Translations under genes and position numbers: made by a program | Shown: positions 18,174-26,574 of the stretch, one piece after another | Numbering within the stretch: the stretch's first letter is position 1 | Layout: every line of letters begins with the position of its first letter | Source of the DNA: an uncultured Bacteroidales bacterium | Lineage (GTDB): Bacteria > Bacteroidota > Bacteroidia > Bacteroidales > UBA932 | Length of the DNA: 64,000 bases | Reading direction: 5' to 3' | Assembly (NCBI GenBank): GCA_900318355.1 | Contig: ONKE01000042.1 | Coordinates: 1-64,000 of the forward strand | Notes under the pieces: model-generated | Told to the model about the DNA's origin: nothing | Database searches by the model: none | Seen by the model: the letters and a program-made list of their open reading frames with translations, nothing else

Positions 18174-18653
18174 ATGACAGAAAGACCCCCTATTTTCCTC
18201 TATACCGACGGCGCAGCAAGCGGCAACCCGGGCCCGGGCGGCTACGGAGTTGTCCTCCAATGTGCCGGAAGGGAAAAGGAACTCAGCGGAGGATACTCCC
18301 TTACGACCAACAACCGGATGGAGTTACTCGCCGTCATAAAGGGGCTTGAAGCCATACGCTGGCACAACGCCACGGTCGAAGTGTGGAGCGACTCCACCTA
18401 CGTCGTAAAGGCGGTCACCGAAGGCTGGCTCGAGAACTGGGAGCGCAAAGGATTCAAGAAAGTCAAGAATCCCGACCTGTGGCAGCGCTTCCTCCAGCTG
18501 TACCGCCGCCACGACGTCCGTTTCCACTGGCTCAAGGGCCATGCCGGACACCCCCTCAACGAGCGGTGCGACGCCCTCGCGGTTGCCGCATACCACCAGG
18601 GCGACCTCCCGGCTGACGAAGGATATGAAAACCAAATGTCATCACTGATATGA
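18174..18653 (+). CDS. rnhA: Ribonuclease HI
   Basis: RNase HI cuts the RNA strand of RNA:DNA hybrids. The 159-residue protein has all four carboxylates of the active site: Asp12 in YTDGAASGNPG, Glu51 in NNRMEL, Asp74 in VWSDSTY and Asp134 in NERCD. The start at 18174 is chosen because the promoter -7 box (18145-18152) lies inside the longer open frame from 18102. Length fits the bacterial type I enzyme. The stop overlaps the pdxA start as ATGA, so the two are translationally coupled. Confidence 0.95.
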   Translation: MTERPPIFLYTDGAASGNPGPGGYGVVLQCAGREKELSGGYSLTTNNRMELLAVIKGLEAIRWHNATVEVWSDSTYVVKAVTEGWLENWERKGFKKVKNPDLWQRFLQLYRRHDVRFHWLKGHAGHPLNERCDALAVAAYHQGDLPADEGYENQMSSLI

Positions 18654-19690
18654 ACAACCATAAACTCATTGTCGGTATCTCCCAGGGAGACGGCAACGGC
18701 ATCGGCTACGAAGTGATAATCAAGTCTCTGGCCGACGCTCGCATACTCGAATCATTCACTCCCGTGGTGTACGGTTCGTCCAAGATTTTCGGATTCTACC
18801 GCAAGCTGGTCCATAACATCGACCAGATGGACACCTACGTCATCCGCTCCGCAAAGGAGGCCAAACCCAAGAAGATCAACATAGTCAACTGCCTGCCCGA
18901 CAACATTTTCGTCGAGCCCGGCCAGTCCACTCCCGAATCGGCCAAATCCGCAATCAAGTCGCTCGAATGCGCAGTCGCCGACCTTAAGGACGGCGCCATC
19001 GACGTGCTCGTTACGGCCCCCATCAACAAGAGGGCGATGGTCGGCGAAGGCTTCGGCTACACCGGACACACCGAATACCTCCAGAAAGAATTCGGAGTCG
19101 ACGACGTCACCATGATCATGGTCAGCGACCAGCTCCGCGTCGGCGTCGTGACCGGCCACATTCCGCTGAAAGACGTTCCCTCCAGCATCACAAAGGAGAA
19201 AATCGTCCAGAAACTGCGCCAGATGAAGAAATCCCTCGAGAGGGACTTCCGCATCAGGGAGCCGAAGATCGCCGTCCTCGGACTCAATCCCCACTGCGGC
19301 GACGGCGGCCTCCTCGGTGAGGAGGAACAGACCATCATCCTCCCTGCCGTGCGCGAAGCCAACGCCGAAGGCATAATGGCTTTCGGTCCCTACTCCCCCG
19401 ACGGCTTCTTCGGCCTGGGCAACTACCACCGTTTCGACGCGACGCTCGCCATGTACCACGACCAGGGTCTGGCACCGTTCAAGGCCCTTTCCTTCGAAAA
19501 CGGAGTCAATTTCACGGCCGGTCTTCCCATAGTCCGCACCTCTCCCGACCACGGCACTGCCTACGAACTGGCGGGACGCGACGAAGCCGACCCTCACTCG
19601 ATGATGTGCTCAATCTACACGGCCATCGACATCTACCGCAACAGGGAAGCCTACGATGCCCTCCACGCGGGGAAAATGCAGGAAAAATAG
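18650..19690 (+). CDS. pdxA: 4-hydroxythreonine-4-phosphate dehydrogenase
   Basis: PdxA oxidises 4-phosphohydroxy-L-threonine in the DXP-dependent route to pyridoxal 5'-phosphate. The 346-residue protein shows GDGNGIGYEVI at the N-terminus, APINKRAM, the metal/substrate motif TGHTEYL, GLNPHCGDGG, and YHDQGLAPFK followed by the C-terminal RTSPDHGTAYELAG. All are typical of PdxA. A spacer of only 12 bases separates its stop from the convergent ABC exporter gene. Its ATG overlaps the rnhA stop. Confidence 0.96.
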   Translation: MNNHKLIVGISQGDGNGIGYEVIIKSLADARILESFTPVVYGSSKIFGFYRKLVHNIDQMDTYVIRSAKEAKPKKINIVNCLPDNIFVEPGQSTPESAKSAIKSLECAVADLKDGAIDVLVTAPINKRAMVGEGFGYTGHTEYLQKEFGVDDVTMIMVSDQLRVGVVTGHIPLKDVPSSITKEKIVQKLRQMKKSLERDFRIREPKIAVLGLNPHCGDGGLLGEEEQTIILPAVREANAEGIMAFGPYSPDGFFGLGNYHRFDATLAMYHDQGLAPFKALSFENGVNFTAGLPIVRTSPDHGTAYELAGRDEADPHSMMCSIYTAIDIYRNREAYDALHAGKMQEK

Positions 19691-19702
19691 AAGGATGACG
19701 TC

Positions 19703-21346
19703 CTAGTCGCGCCTCAGGCGCAGGACCCCGTCGCAGAAGTCGGTAATGCGTTCGCGATGGGTTATGAAGATCATGGTCTTGTCGCGGCGCTCACCGCAGA
19801 GGTTACCCATCAGCCGTTCTTCCGTCTCCGGATCCAGCGAAGAGCTGAACTCGTCCAGGAGAAGTATGCTGCCGGGGCGCAACAGGCCGCGCGCTATCGC
19901 GATGCGCTGGGCCTGGCCTTCGCTGAGGCCGCTTCCCCGCTCTCCGCAGATCGTATCGAGGCCGTCCGGAAGGTCGCGTACAAAATCCGCCGAAGCGGTC
20001 GTGAGGGCATCCCACATGCGTTTTTCATCGGCCGAAGGATCGCCCATAAGAAGATTGTCGCGGATGGAACCGCTGAATAGAGAATTGCCCTGAGGAACGT
20101 AAACGAACGCGCTGCGAGTCTGCGCAGAAGCCTCGCAAGACTTTACGCCGTCGTAGACTATGACGCGGCCAGAGCCGGGTCGAAGGAGCGAGAGGAGAAG
20201 CCGGATAAGGGTGCTCTTTCCCACCCCCGTTTCGCCCACTATAGCCGTGCGGGAACCCGGCTTGAAATCATATGAAAAGCCATCCAGCACATTCCTGTCG
20301 CCGTCGGGATAGCGGAACGAGACATCTTCCAGCCTGACGCCGGCAAGCCCGAACGTCTCGGCGGGACCGGACTCTTCCTTGGGCGCATCTTCCAGCTCCG
20401 AGAGGCGGTCGATGGAATTGGTGGCATAGATGAAGGAAGGGACCTGCCTTGTGAGCCTCACGGAAGGCCCCTGAATCTGCCCTACGAGCTGAAGGAATGC
20501 CGTAAGCATGCCGAAGGTCATGCTGCCGGACCAAATGCCGAAAACGCCCCACAGCAACGCTGCAACGTATCCGGCCGTAAAGGCGGCGCTCACCACCATG
20601 CGGGAATAGACGTTGAAATCGGTACGGCGGCGGACCTGTCCGTATTCCTCGTCCTGGATCCTGTCAAGCTCGTCTTCCATCATAGGTCCGCGCTCAAGGG
20701 ATTGGACCAGGGTCTTGTGCTGGAGAGTCTCCTGGATGTGGCTCTGGGCCCGGCTTTCGGACTCACGGATTTCGCGGTTGAGGGTACGCAGTCGCTTGAA
20801 AAACACCTTGCTCAGAAACAGGAACACCGGCGTAATCGCAAGGACCGCGACAGCCAGGCGCCAGTCCATGATGCAGAGGAATGAAAACGCCGCAACAAGC
20901 TGGAACAGAGTGGTGAACAGCGACGGGAACTCCTGACAGATGACGCGGGTCACCTGGTCGACGTCGGTGAAAAGACGGTTGAGAGTGTCGCCGGAATGCA
21001 TTTTTTCCTTTCCCTGCCACTGACCTTGCAGGAGATTGGAAAACAACTGGCTGCGGATCAGGAAGTTCATCCTGGCGTAGGTCAGGTTTTCCAACCTTGA
21101 GCCCCAGGCAGTCACAAGGATCCTCACGACCATGACGACGACAAGCATGCAGCCGCCGGTCACCAGGGCGTCTTTAGAGACGGCGCCGCTGCCGGAAGCC
21201 ATGTCGACCAGACGCTTGCTCAGCCAGATGAAAAGAAGGTTGAGGGCAACGCCGAGCCAGCCGATGACGATGTTCAACACCAGCTGCCACCTGACCCCGC
21301 CGGAACGGGACCATAGCCAGCGCAGATATTTCCCTATGCCTTTCAC
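19703..21346 (-). CDS. ABC exporter, fused permease and ATPase (peptide/lipid type)
   Basis: The 547-residue half-transporter has about six transmembrane helices in residues 1-310 and an ATPase domain after about 340, with Walker A GETGVGKST, the signature LSEGQ (variant of LSGGQ) and Walker B LLLDEF with its catalytic Glu. The ABC domain is followed directly by the C-terminus. It starts with GTG whose G is the last base of the PqqD stop (TAGTG), so it is coupled to a PqqD-like protein and, upstream, an S26B-type peptidase. No C39 peptidase domain is fused, so leader removal, if any, would fall to the neighbouring peptidase. Context suggests export of a modified or processed peptide. Confidence 0.88.
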   Translation of the reverse strand: MKGIGKYLRWLWSRSGGVRWQLVLNIVIGWLGVALNLLFIWLSKRLVDMASGSGAVSKDALVTGGCMLVVVMVVRILVTAWGSRLENLTYARMNFLIRSQLFSNLLQGQWQGKEKMHSGDTLNRLFTDVDQVTRVICQEFPSLFTTLFQLVAAFSFLCIMDWRLAVAVLAITPVFLFLSKVFFKRLRTLNREIRESESRAQSHIQETLQHKTLVQSLERGPMMEDELDRIQDEEYGQVRRRTDFNVYSRMVVSAAFTAGYVAALLWGVFGIWSGSMTFGMLTAFLQLVGQIQGPSVRLTRQVPSFIYATNSIDRLSELEDAPKEESGPAETFGLAGVRLEDVSFRYPDGDRNVLDGFSYDFKPGSRTAIVGETGVGKSTLIRLLLSLLRPGSGRVIVYDGVKSCEASAQTRSAFVYVPQGNSLFSGSIRDNLLMGDPSADEKRMWDALTTASADFVRDLPDGLDTICGERGSGLSEGQAQRIAIARGLLRPGSILLLDEFSSSLDPETEERLMGNLCGERRDKTMIFITHRERITDFCDGVLRLRRD

Positions 21347-21615
21347 TATCCCTCAATAAGGCCCATTTCCTTCCACTGGTTGCAGAGCTTCTCAGAATCG
21401 GCGCGGGCGACAGCCTCCTCAACCTCATAGTTGCCGGTAAGGAGCGCAGTCATGGCGTCGACATCGAACTCCTTGCCTTCCAATTCCTTCCAAAGGAAAG
21501 CAGCCGTATCATTCAGGGTAATGAGCTTGCTGAAGTTGACCTGTTCGAGTCCTTCGCCCGTGACTACGTTTTCGCCCAGAATGGTCCTGAGCACGAATCC
21601 GTTTTTGATGCGCAT
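21346..21615 (-). CDS. PqqD-family peptide-binding protein
   Basis: The 89-residue protein starts at 21615 (MRIKNGFVLRTILGENVVT). It has the PqqD/RRE features: an N-terminal beta-hairpin, an LNDTAAFLWKEL helix (about 34-45), and the wing-like segment ending WKEMGLI. PqqD domains bind leader peptides and hand them to modifying enzymes. Here no radical-SAM or cyclase gene is adjacent; its neighbours are an S26B-type peptidase (11 bases upstream) and an ABC exporter (coupled downstream). The open frame extends further upstream, but only through the peptidase gene. The peptide partner is unknown. Confidence 0.85.
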   Translation of the reverse strand: MRIKNGFVLRTILGENVVTGEGLEQVNFSKLITLNDTAAFLWKELEGKEFDVDAMTALLTGNYEVEEAVARADSEKLCNQWKEMGLIEG

Positions 21616-21626
21616 ATTGCTTGTTT

Positions 21627-22130
21627 TTATTTGTTTACGCGGGAACGCCTCTCCCGGAGCTGCTGAAGCAGTATCCACCAGTTCCACGGAAGAAGACGGT
21701 AAATGATTAAAAGGTAACGCCTGTAGGGCAGGAGCTTGTGCCACAGCCTGACCCGCCCGAGGGCGGAATCGCCATAAGGGTCGACCCTGCGCTTGCCCCT
21801 GCGGAGAATCGCCGTGGCCCGGCCTATGACCCTTCCGGGAGGACAGTGTTCGCAGCCGGAGACCACCCCGTCGCCCTGGATATCGACCCGGCCATCGGAG
21901 ACGGCCGTCACGCGGTGGAGGACATAGCGCCCTCCATAATGGAAAAGAACTATATCCATGGCCCTGAGGCCGGACAATTCGACGTGTTCGAGCTCCACGA
22001 GATCCCTCTCCCCGTGGATAAAGGGCAGCATGCTGTAGCCCTTGACGGGAATCGTCACCTTTTTCCCTTGAAGCAGAAGGTCTTCCACCCGGGTGAACAG
22101 GACGTCGTTGTCTATGATCATTTTTTCCAT
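21627..22130 (-). CDS. S24/S26-family peptidase (signal peptidase S26B-like)
   Basis: The 167-residue protein begins at 22130 (MEKMIIDND), because the -7 box TAACTTTG at 22136-22143 lies within the longer frame. GYSMLPFI carries the predicted nucleophile Ser, YVLHRVTAV the His that replaces the Lys of ordinary signal peptidases (S26B/SipW-type dyad), and IQGDGV matches the family's GDN box. There is no clear N-terminal membrane anchor, but a hydrophobic/aromatic C-terminal segment (YLLIIYRLLPWNWWILL) could attach it to the membrane. It heads the PqqD-ABC exporter cassette, where it may remove leader peptides. Substrate unknown. Confidence 0.82.
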   Translation of the reverse strand: MEKMIIDNDVLFTRVEDLLLQGKKVTIPVKGYSMLPFIHGERDLVELEHVELSGLRAMDIVLFHYGGRYVLHRVTAVSDGRVDIQGDGVVSGCEHCPPGRVIGRATAILRRGKRRVDPYGDSALGRVRLWHKLLPYRRYLLIIYRLLPWNWWILLQQLRERRSRVNK

Positions 22131-22135
22131 CCGGG

Positions 22136-22143
22136 CAAAGTTA
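22136..22143 (-). promoter_or_regulatory. -7 box of the S26B-PqqD-ABC cassette
   Basis: TAACTTTG (minus strand) ends 6 bases before the ATG at 22130, implying a very short or absent leader. No clear TTTG lies at the -33 position. Confidence 0.5.
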
Positions 22144-22198
22144 AGGATAATTAACGGGATTTCAGCGACCGGATTCGTATCAATTTGATTCAAAACGG

Positions 22199-22321
22199 TC
22201 ACTTTTCCTTGCCGGCGACAAAATTCCGACTTATATTTGCCGCGCTGGCCGCTTCCATAAGCGCCCTTCCGAAATCCTTCAAGTCCCGGCCCTTCCCTGC
22301 CGGGGCTTTTCGCATGCGCAT
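22199..22321 (-). CDS. Possible 40-residue small protein upstream of the peptide-export cassette
   Basis: An open frame of 40 codons starts with ATG at 22321, or a second in-frame ATG at 22315, and stops with TGA at 22199-22201. This is 68 bases before the S26B peptidase and in the same direction. The product is basic at both ends (MRMRKAPAGKGR... and ...FVAGKEK) with an amphipathic-looking middle (DLKDFGRALMEAASAANIS). It has no Cys, no signal peptide and no double-Gly leader site. Codon use resembles the neighbours. It might be a precursor or a regulatory small protein, or simply chance. The gap 22131-22439 contains no other gene. Confidence 0.35.
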   Translation of the reverse strand: MRMRKAPAGKGRDLKDFGRALMEAASAANISRNFVAGKEK

Positions 22322-22347
22322 CCTAAACTAAATAATAGACCAAATAA

Positions 22348-22378
22348 TTTGGAAAACCGTCATTTTTTTCTACTTTTG
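22348..22378 (+). promoter_or_regulatory. Promoter of the porin-pot operon with overlapping palindrome
   Basis: TTTG (22348-22351), 19 bases, TACTTTTG (22371-22378) is a perfect consensus. The -33 box is embedded in the palindrome CCAAATAATTTGG (22340-22352), a plausible operator. Confidence 0.8.
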
Positions 22379-22439
22379 CAGCGGCAAAACTTGCATTTGC
22401 CTCACTTAAGTTCCACCAAGACCTTTTTTATGAGAGTCA

Positions 22440-23615
22440 ATGAAGAAATTCCTGGTAGTCTGCGCAGCCGCGACGCTGTGCTGCTCTCTTGTGCGCGCAC
22501 AAGAGGCTGAGGACACCGGCCGTGGTGCCGGACTGTCCATCATCCCGAGACTGGATGTCGGAACCCTCTACAACATTGAAACCGAGTCCTTTGGCGTCAG
22601 TTTCGGCAACACATCTCTCTACACCCTCTTCGAGGGGAACTTTTCGGAAAAATGGGGTTTCTCCCTCTGTAACCACTGGGCGCAGGCCGACGGCTGGGCA
22701 GCCAACCTCCCGGAAGCCTTCGGCCCGGCGACGGCAGACCTCTACCATCTCAACGTTCCCTTCCTCCAGAACAACGCGAACAACTTCATCGACTGGGCGT
22801 ACGTCACCTTTTCGCCCGGGCCGTTCACCTTCACCCTCGGCAAGCAGCCGCAACTGATGGGCGGCTTCGAATTCGATGACTACGACTTCGACGTCAATCC
22901 CTTCCTGGCTAGCGCATTCTGGAACTCCTACACCTGCTACCAGTGGGGTCTGACCGCCGCCTGGACCATGCTCAGCGAAACCAGCACCCTCTCCCTCCAG
23001 GTAACCACCAACGCCTGGAACGACGGCGTCTCCTTCGCCATCGGCTGGGACGGCACCTATGGCCCGTACAGCATGAAATGGAGTGTCCTGGAAACCACGG
23101 TTTACGAGACCCCCGAATTCCTGGTCAGCCTCGGCAACCGGCTGGAATTCGGAAGCTTCACCTTCAGCGCCGACTACTTCAACCGCTGCGGCGACCCGCT
23201 CTACCTCGAATCCTACAAGAACAAGGTTTATGAGCCCGCCGGTTTCGGCCACACGGTGGTCGCCAGCGCGACCTATGATTTCGACGGCAAATGGGACATC
23301 GGCGTCAAGGGCGTCTGGAACGGCTATGACAAAACGGCTCCATACGGACGGAGCGCCGCCAACAGTCTCCCGCGCCTGCCCTACCGCTATGACGCGGAGG
23401 CAGGTCAGCCCGTGCAGGTGGATGAAGCGGAATTCGCCGACATCTGCCAGACCTTCAGCGCGGGTCTCTGGGGTTCCTGGTATCCGCTCCGCGACAGCCA
23501 GGCCCTGCGGGTCCAGTTGGCCGCCGGTCTGGCGGAGATCAACCCTTCGCAGCACTATTCCTGCCCCTTCGCCACCCTCGGCGTCACCTGGAACTGGGAA
23601 ATCAAGCTCTGGTAG
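22440..23615 (+). CDS. Outer-membrane porin-like protein of the pot operon
   Basis: The 391-residue protein has a signal peptide (about 1-20, ending SLVRAQ) and a long series of amphipathic strands rich in Trp, Tyr, Asn and Gly with acidic turns, ending in VTWNWEIKLW, an aromatic C-terminal strand typical of outer-membrane barrels. Size fits a 14-16-stranded porin. It opens the operon, 3 bases before potA. I infer that it is the outer-membrane entry route for the polyamine-type substrate. The many acidic residues in the predicted loops would suit cationic solutes. No named porin family is recognisable with certainty. Confidence 0.7.
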   Translation: MKKFLVVCAAATLCCSLVRAQEAEDTGRGAGLSIIPRLDVGTLYNIETESFGVSFGNTSLYTLFEGNFSEKWGFSLCNHWAQADGWAANLPEAFGPATADLYHLNVPFLQNNANNFIDWAYVTFSPGPFTFTLGKQPQLMGGFEFDDYDFDVNPFLASAFWNSYTCYQWGLTAAWTMLSETSTLSLQVTTNAWNDGVSFAIGWDGTYGPYSMKWSVLETTVYETPEFLVSLGNRLEFGSFTFSADYFNRCGDPLYLESYKNKVYEPAGFGHTVVASATYDFDGKWDIGVKGVWNGYDKTAPYGRSAANSLPRLPYRYDAEAGQPVQVDEAEFADICQTFSAGLWGSWYPLRDSQALRVQLAAGLAEINPSQHYSCPFATLGVTWNWEIKLW

Positions 23616-23618
23616 GAA

Positions 23619-24995
23619 ATGGCAGAGAAAATCATTGAGATTCAGCACGTGAGCAAGTCCTTCGGCGACAAGCGCGTGCTCGAGGACATCAACCTCTATA
23701 TCAATAAAGGCGAATTCCTGACCCTGCTCGGCCCCTCCGGCTGCGGAAAAACCACCCTCCTTCGCATGATTGCCGGCTTCCTGGCCCCGGACGACGGAGC
23801 CATACTCCTGGACGGCAAGGAGATGAGTGGGCTTCCTCCACATGAGAGGCCGCTCAACACCGTATTTCAGCGCTATGCGCTGTTCCCCCACCTGGACGTC
23901 TATGACAACATCGCCTTCGGTCTCAAACTGAAAAAAGTGCCCGAAGAAGAGATAGACCGCCGCGTGCGCCGCGTTCTCAAGCTCGTGGCCATGTCCGACT
24001 ACGAAGACCGCGACGTCGAAACCCTCTCCGGAGGCCAGCAGCAGCGTATAGCCATAGCCCGCGCAATCGTCAACCAGCCCAAGGTTCTCCTCCTCGACGA
24101 GCCTCTCGCCGCGCTCGACCTGAAAATGCGCAAGGACATGCAGATCGAGCTGAAGGAAATGCATAAGAAGCTGGGTATCACCTTCATCTACGTGACCCAC
24201 GACCAGGAGGAAGCCCTTACGCTTTCCGATACGATCGTCGTCATGAACGAAGGCCGCATCCAGCAGATCGGCACACCGACGGACATCTACAACGAGCCCG
24301 TCAACTGCTTCGTGGCCGACTTTATCGGCGAAAGCAACATCCTCAAAGGCAGGATGATACGCGACCGCCGCGTTGCCTTCATCAAACACCAGTTCGACTG
24401 CGTGGACGAAGGTTTCGGCGAGGATGTTCCCGTAGACGTGGTCGTCCGTCCGGAAGACATCTACTTTACGACTGACCCGCAGAAGTGCCAGTTCAAGGCC
24501 AAGGTCAATACCTGCACCTTCAAGGGTGTCCACTATGAAATGTGGGTCGACACCGACACCGGCTACGAACTGATGATCCAGGACTACGACCCCTATCCCG
24601 TAGGCAGCGAAGTGATGCTCTACATCGACCCGGATGACATCCAGGTCATGAAGAAGGAGCGCACGGCCAATGTCCTCGAAGGCAAGGTGACCGGCGAGGG
24701 GAAGGTGGAGTTGCTCGGCGGAGAATTCTCTTGTGACACAAGCGGTTACGAGCCAGGCGACGAAGTCCGGGTGGAGATTCCCTTCGGCGGGGTGGAATTG
24801 CTGGACAACCGCGAGGAGGGCATCCTCTCCGGCGAGGTCCACTTCATCCTCTACATGGGCGACCACTACCACCTGACCATCAAGACCGACGACGGCGCCT
24901 TCCTCTGGGTCGACACCAACGATATCTGGGACAAAGGCGACCTGGTCGGCATCACGGCGGACCAGACAGCCGTCCACATCACGGGGCGCCTATGA
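23619..24995 (+). CDS. potA: Spermidine/putrescine-type ABC transporter ATPase PotA
   Basis: PotA energises polyamine uptake with PotBC and PotD. The 458-residue protein has Walker A GPSGCGKT (38-45), the Q-loop at [11 protein letters not shown], signature LSGGQ (136-140) and Walker B LLLDEP (157-162). It is clearly longer than typical PotA (about 370-380): after residue about 235 a first TOBE region (PEDIYFTTD) is followed by a second, repeat-like beta region to the C-terminus. The extra domain may be regulatory. Its stop overlaps potB as ATGA. Confidence 0.93.
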   Translation: MAEKIIEIQHVSKSFGDKRVLEDINLYINKGEFLTLLGPSGCGKTTLLRMIAGFLAPDDGAILLDGKEMSGLPPHERPLNTVFQRYALFPHLDVYDNIAFGLKLKKVPEEEIDRRVRRVLKLVAMSDYEDRDVETLSGGQQQRIAIARAIVNQPKVLLLDEPLAALDLKMRKDMQIELKEMHKKLGITFIYVTHDQEEALTLSDTIVVMNEGRIQQIGTPTDIYNEPVNCFVADFIGESNILKGRMIRDRRVAFIKHQFDCVDEGFGEDVPVDVVVRPEDIYFTTDPQKCQFKAKVNTCTFKGVHYEMWVDTDTGYELMIQDYDPYPVGSEVMLYIDPDDIQVMKKERTANVLEGKVTGEGKVELLGGEFSCDTSGYEPGDEVRVEIPFGGVELLDNREEGILSGEVHFILYMGDHYHLTIKTDDGAFLWVDTNDIWDKGDLVGITADQTAVHITGRL

Positions 24996-25768
24996 AAACG
25001 ATGAAAAGGTCTTCCTGGGCAATTCCCTACGCGGTGTTCCTGGGGGTCTTTGTCCTGCTGCCGCTGATCCTTATCGTGGTCTACGCATTCCAGGACAGCA
25101 TGGGCCGTTTCACACTTGGCAACATTACCAAATTCTTCACCGACAGGGACACTCTCTCCACCTTTGCGGTTTCGCTGGAGGTGGCGCTTGAAAACACCCT
25201 GCTGTGCATTCTCCTGGGGTATCCGGCCGCATGGATCCTTGCCAACCGGAAGCTTAACCGCAGCGCGGTGACCATAGTGCTGTTCATCCTTCCGATGTGG
25301 ATAAACGCCCTGATGAGGACCCTGGCCACGGCCGAGCTCTTCAACATGCTCGGCATCACCCTGGGCAAGGGCACACTCCTCTTCGGTATGGTCTACGACT
25401 ACCTGCCGTTCATGATCTACCCCATCTACAACATACTCGACAAGATGGACAAGTCCTACGCCGAAGCGGCCGAAGACCTCGGTGCCAAGCCCTGGACGGT
25501 GTTTTGGAAGATTACCGTGCCACTGTCGATGCCCGGAGTGGCAAGCGGCGTCCTCATGGTATTCATGCCGACGGTCTCGACCTTTGCCATCTCCGAGTTC
25601 CTGACCAACAATAAAATCAAGCTCTTCGGTACCATCATCCAGGAAAACATCAACTCCTCGATGTGGAACTACGGCGCGGCTCTCGCACTGGTCATGCTGA
25701 TCATAATCGGTCTGACCTCGCTCATGTCCGGCGGAGACAAAGAAGAAATCCAGGGAGGAATCATCTGA
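24992..25768 (+). CDS. potB: Spermidine/putrescine-type ABC permease PotB
   Basis: The 258-residue integral membrane protein has about six helices and the BPD inner-membrane signature [26 protein letters not shown], the EAA loop that contacts Pot[23 protein letters not shown] begins the first helix. Sequence style and order (A-B-C-D) match the polyamine system. It overlaps potA by 4 bases and potC by 1 base (TGATG). Confidence 0.93.
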   Translation: MKTMKRSSWAIPYAVFLGVFVLLPLILIVVYAFQDSMGRFTLGNITKFFTDRDTLSTFAVSLEVALENTLLCILLGYPAAWILANRKLNRSAVTIVLFILPMWINALMRTLATAELFNMLGITLGKGTLLFGMVYDYLPFMIYPIYNILDKMDKSYAEAAEDLGAKPWTVFWKITVPLSMPGVASGVLMVFMPTVSTFAISEFLTNNKIKLFGTIIQENINSSMWNYGAALALVMLIIIGLTSLMSGGDKEEIQGGII

Positions 25769-26574
25769 TGAAACGCTTTTTCGCACAACTGTACATCTGG
25801 GTGCTCCTCGTCATTCTCTATGCACCGCTGGTTTTCATAGCCATTTTCTCGTTTACCGAGAGCAAGGTCCTCGGCAACTGGAAGGGCTTCTCCACGCGTC
25901 TGTACCAGAATCTACTGACCGGAGACATGCAGGGCAACAGCTCCCTGCTCCAGGCGGTGGAAAACACCCTGCTGATCGCGCTTGTCGCAGCCGCGCTGGC
26001 CACCCTGCTCGGAACGGTAGCCGCAATTGGCATCCATAACATGACCGGACGCAGCCGTCAGGCCATCACCTTCCTCAACAATATCCCGATGATCAACCCG
26101 GACATCATCACCGGTGTTTCGCTCTTCCTGCTGTTCGTTTTCCTTCACATCAGCCAGGGCTATACTACGGTGGTGCTCGCCCACATAACCTTCTGTACCC
26201 CCTACGTCGTGCTCAGCGTCCTTCCCAAGCTCCGGCAGATGAACCCCAACATCTACGAAGCGGCGCTCGACCTTGGTGCAACTCCCGGCGTGGCCCTGCG
26301 CAAGGTGCTGATTCCCCAGCTGCGGGGCGGCATGATTTCGGGTTTCATCCTTTCCTTTACCATGAGCCTGGACGATTTTGCCGTAACCTTCTTCACCCGC
26401 GGCACCATCGGCCTGGACACCATGTCGACCTACATCTACACCGACGCGCGCAAAGGCGGCCTGACCCCGGAGCTGCGTCCGCTCATGACCATTATATTCC
26501 TTATCATCCTCATCCTGCTGGTGGTCATAAACCTCAGGCAGCAGCGACTCGAAAAGAAAACCAAAAGAATATGA
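25768..26574 (+). CDS. potC: Spermidine/putrescine-type ABC permease PotC
   Basis: The 268-residue permease starts at 25768 ([14 protein letters not shown]), reading TGATG with the potB stop; the longer frame upstream only runs through potB. It has about six helices and the EAA-loop motif EAALDLGATPGVALRKVLIP. PotC pairs with PotB to form the channel. The stop overlaps potD as ATGA. Confidence 0.93.
   Translation: MKRFFAQLYIWVLLVILYAPLVFIAIFSFTESKVLGNWKGFSTRLYQNLLTGDMQGNSSLLQAVENTLLIALVAAALATLLGTVAAIGIHNMTGRSRQAITFLNNIPMINPDIITGVSLFLLFVFLHISQGYTTVVLAHITFCTPYVVLSVLPKLRQMNPNIYEAALDLGATPGVALRKVLIPQLRGGMISGFILSFTMSLDDFAVTFFTRGTIGLDTMSTYIYTDARKGGLTPELRPLMTIIFLIILILLVVINLRQQRLEKKTKRI

Noticed and set aside
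22284..22310. Plus-strand hairpin CCCGGC/GCCGGG with TTTT, read as a terminator or small RNA
   Set aside because: The T-run is only four bases, the loop is 8 nt, and the same bases form a continuous minus-strand open frame. Kept only as an alternative.
22437..24977. 846-codon open frame on the minus strand opposite the porin and potA
   Set aside because: Opposes clear porin and PotA coding on the plus strand; its translation shows no domain and no promoter or start context. GC-rich third positions make antisense frames long here.
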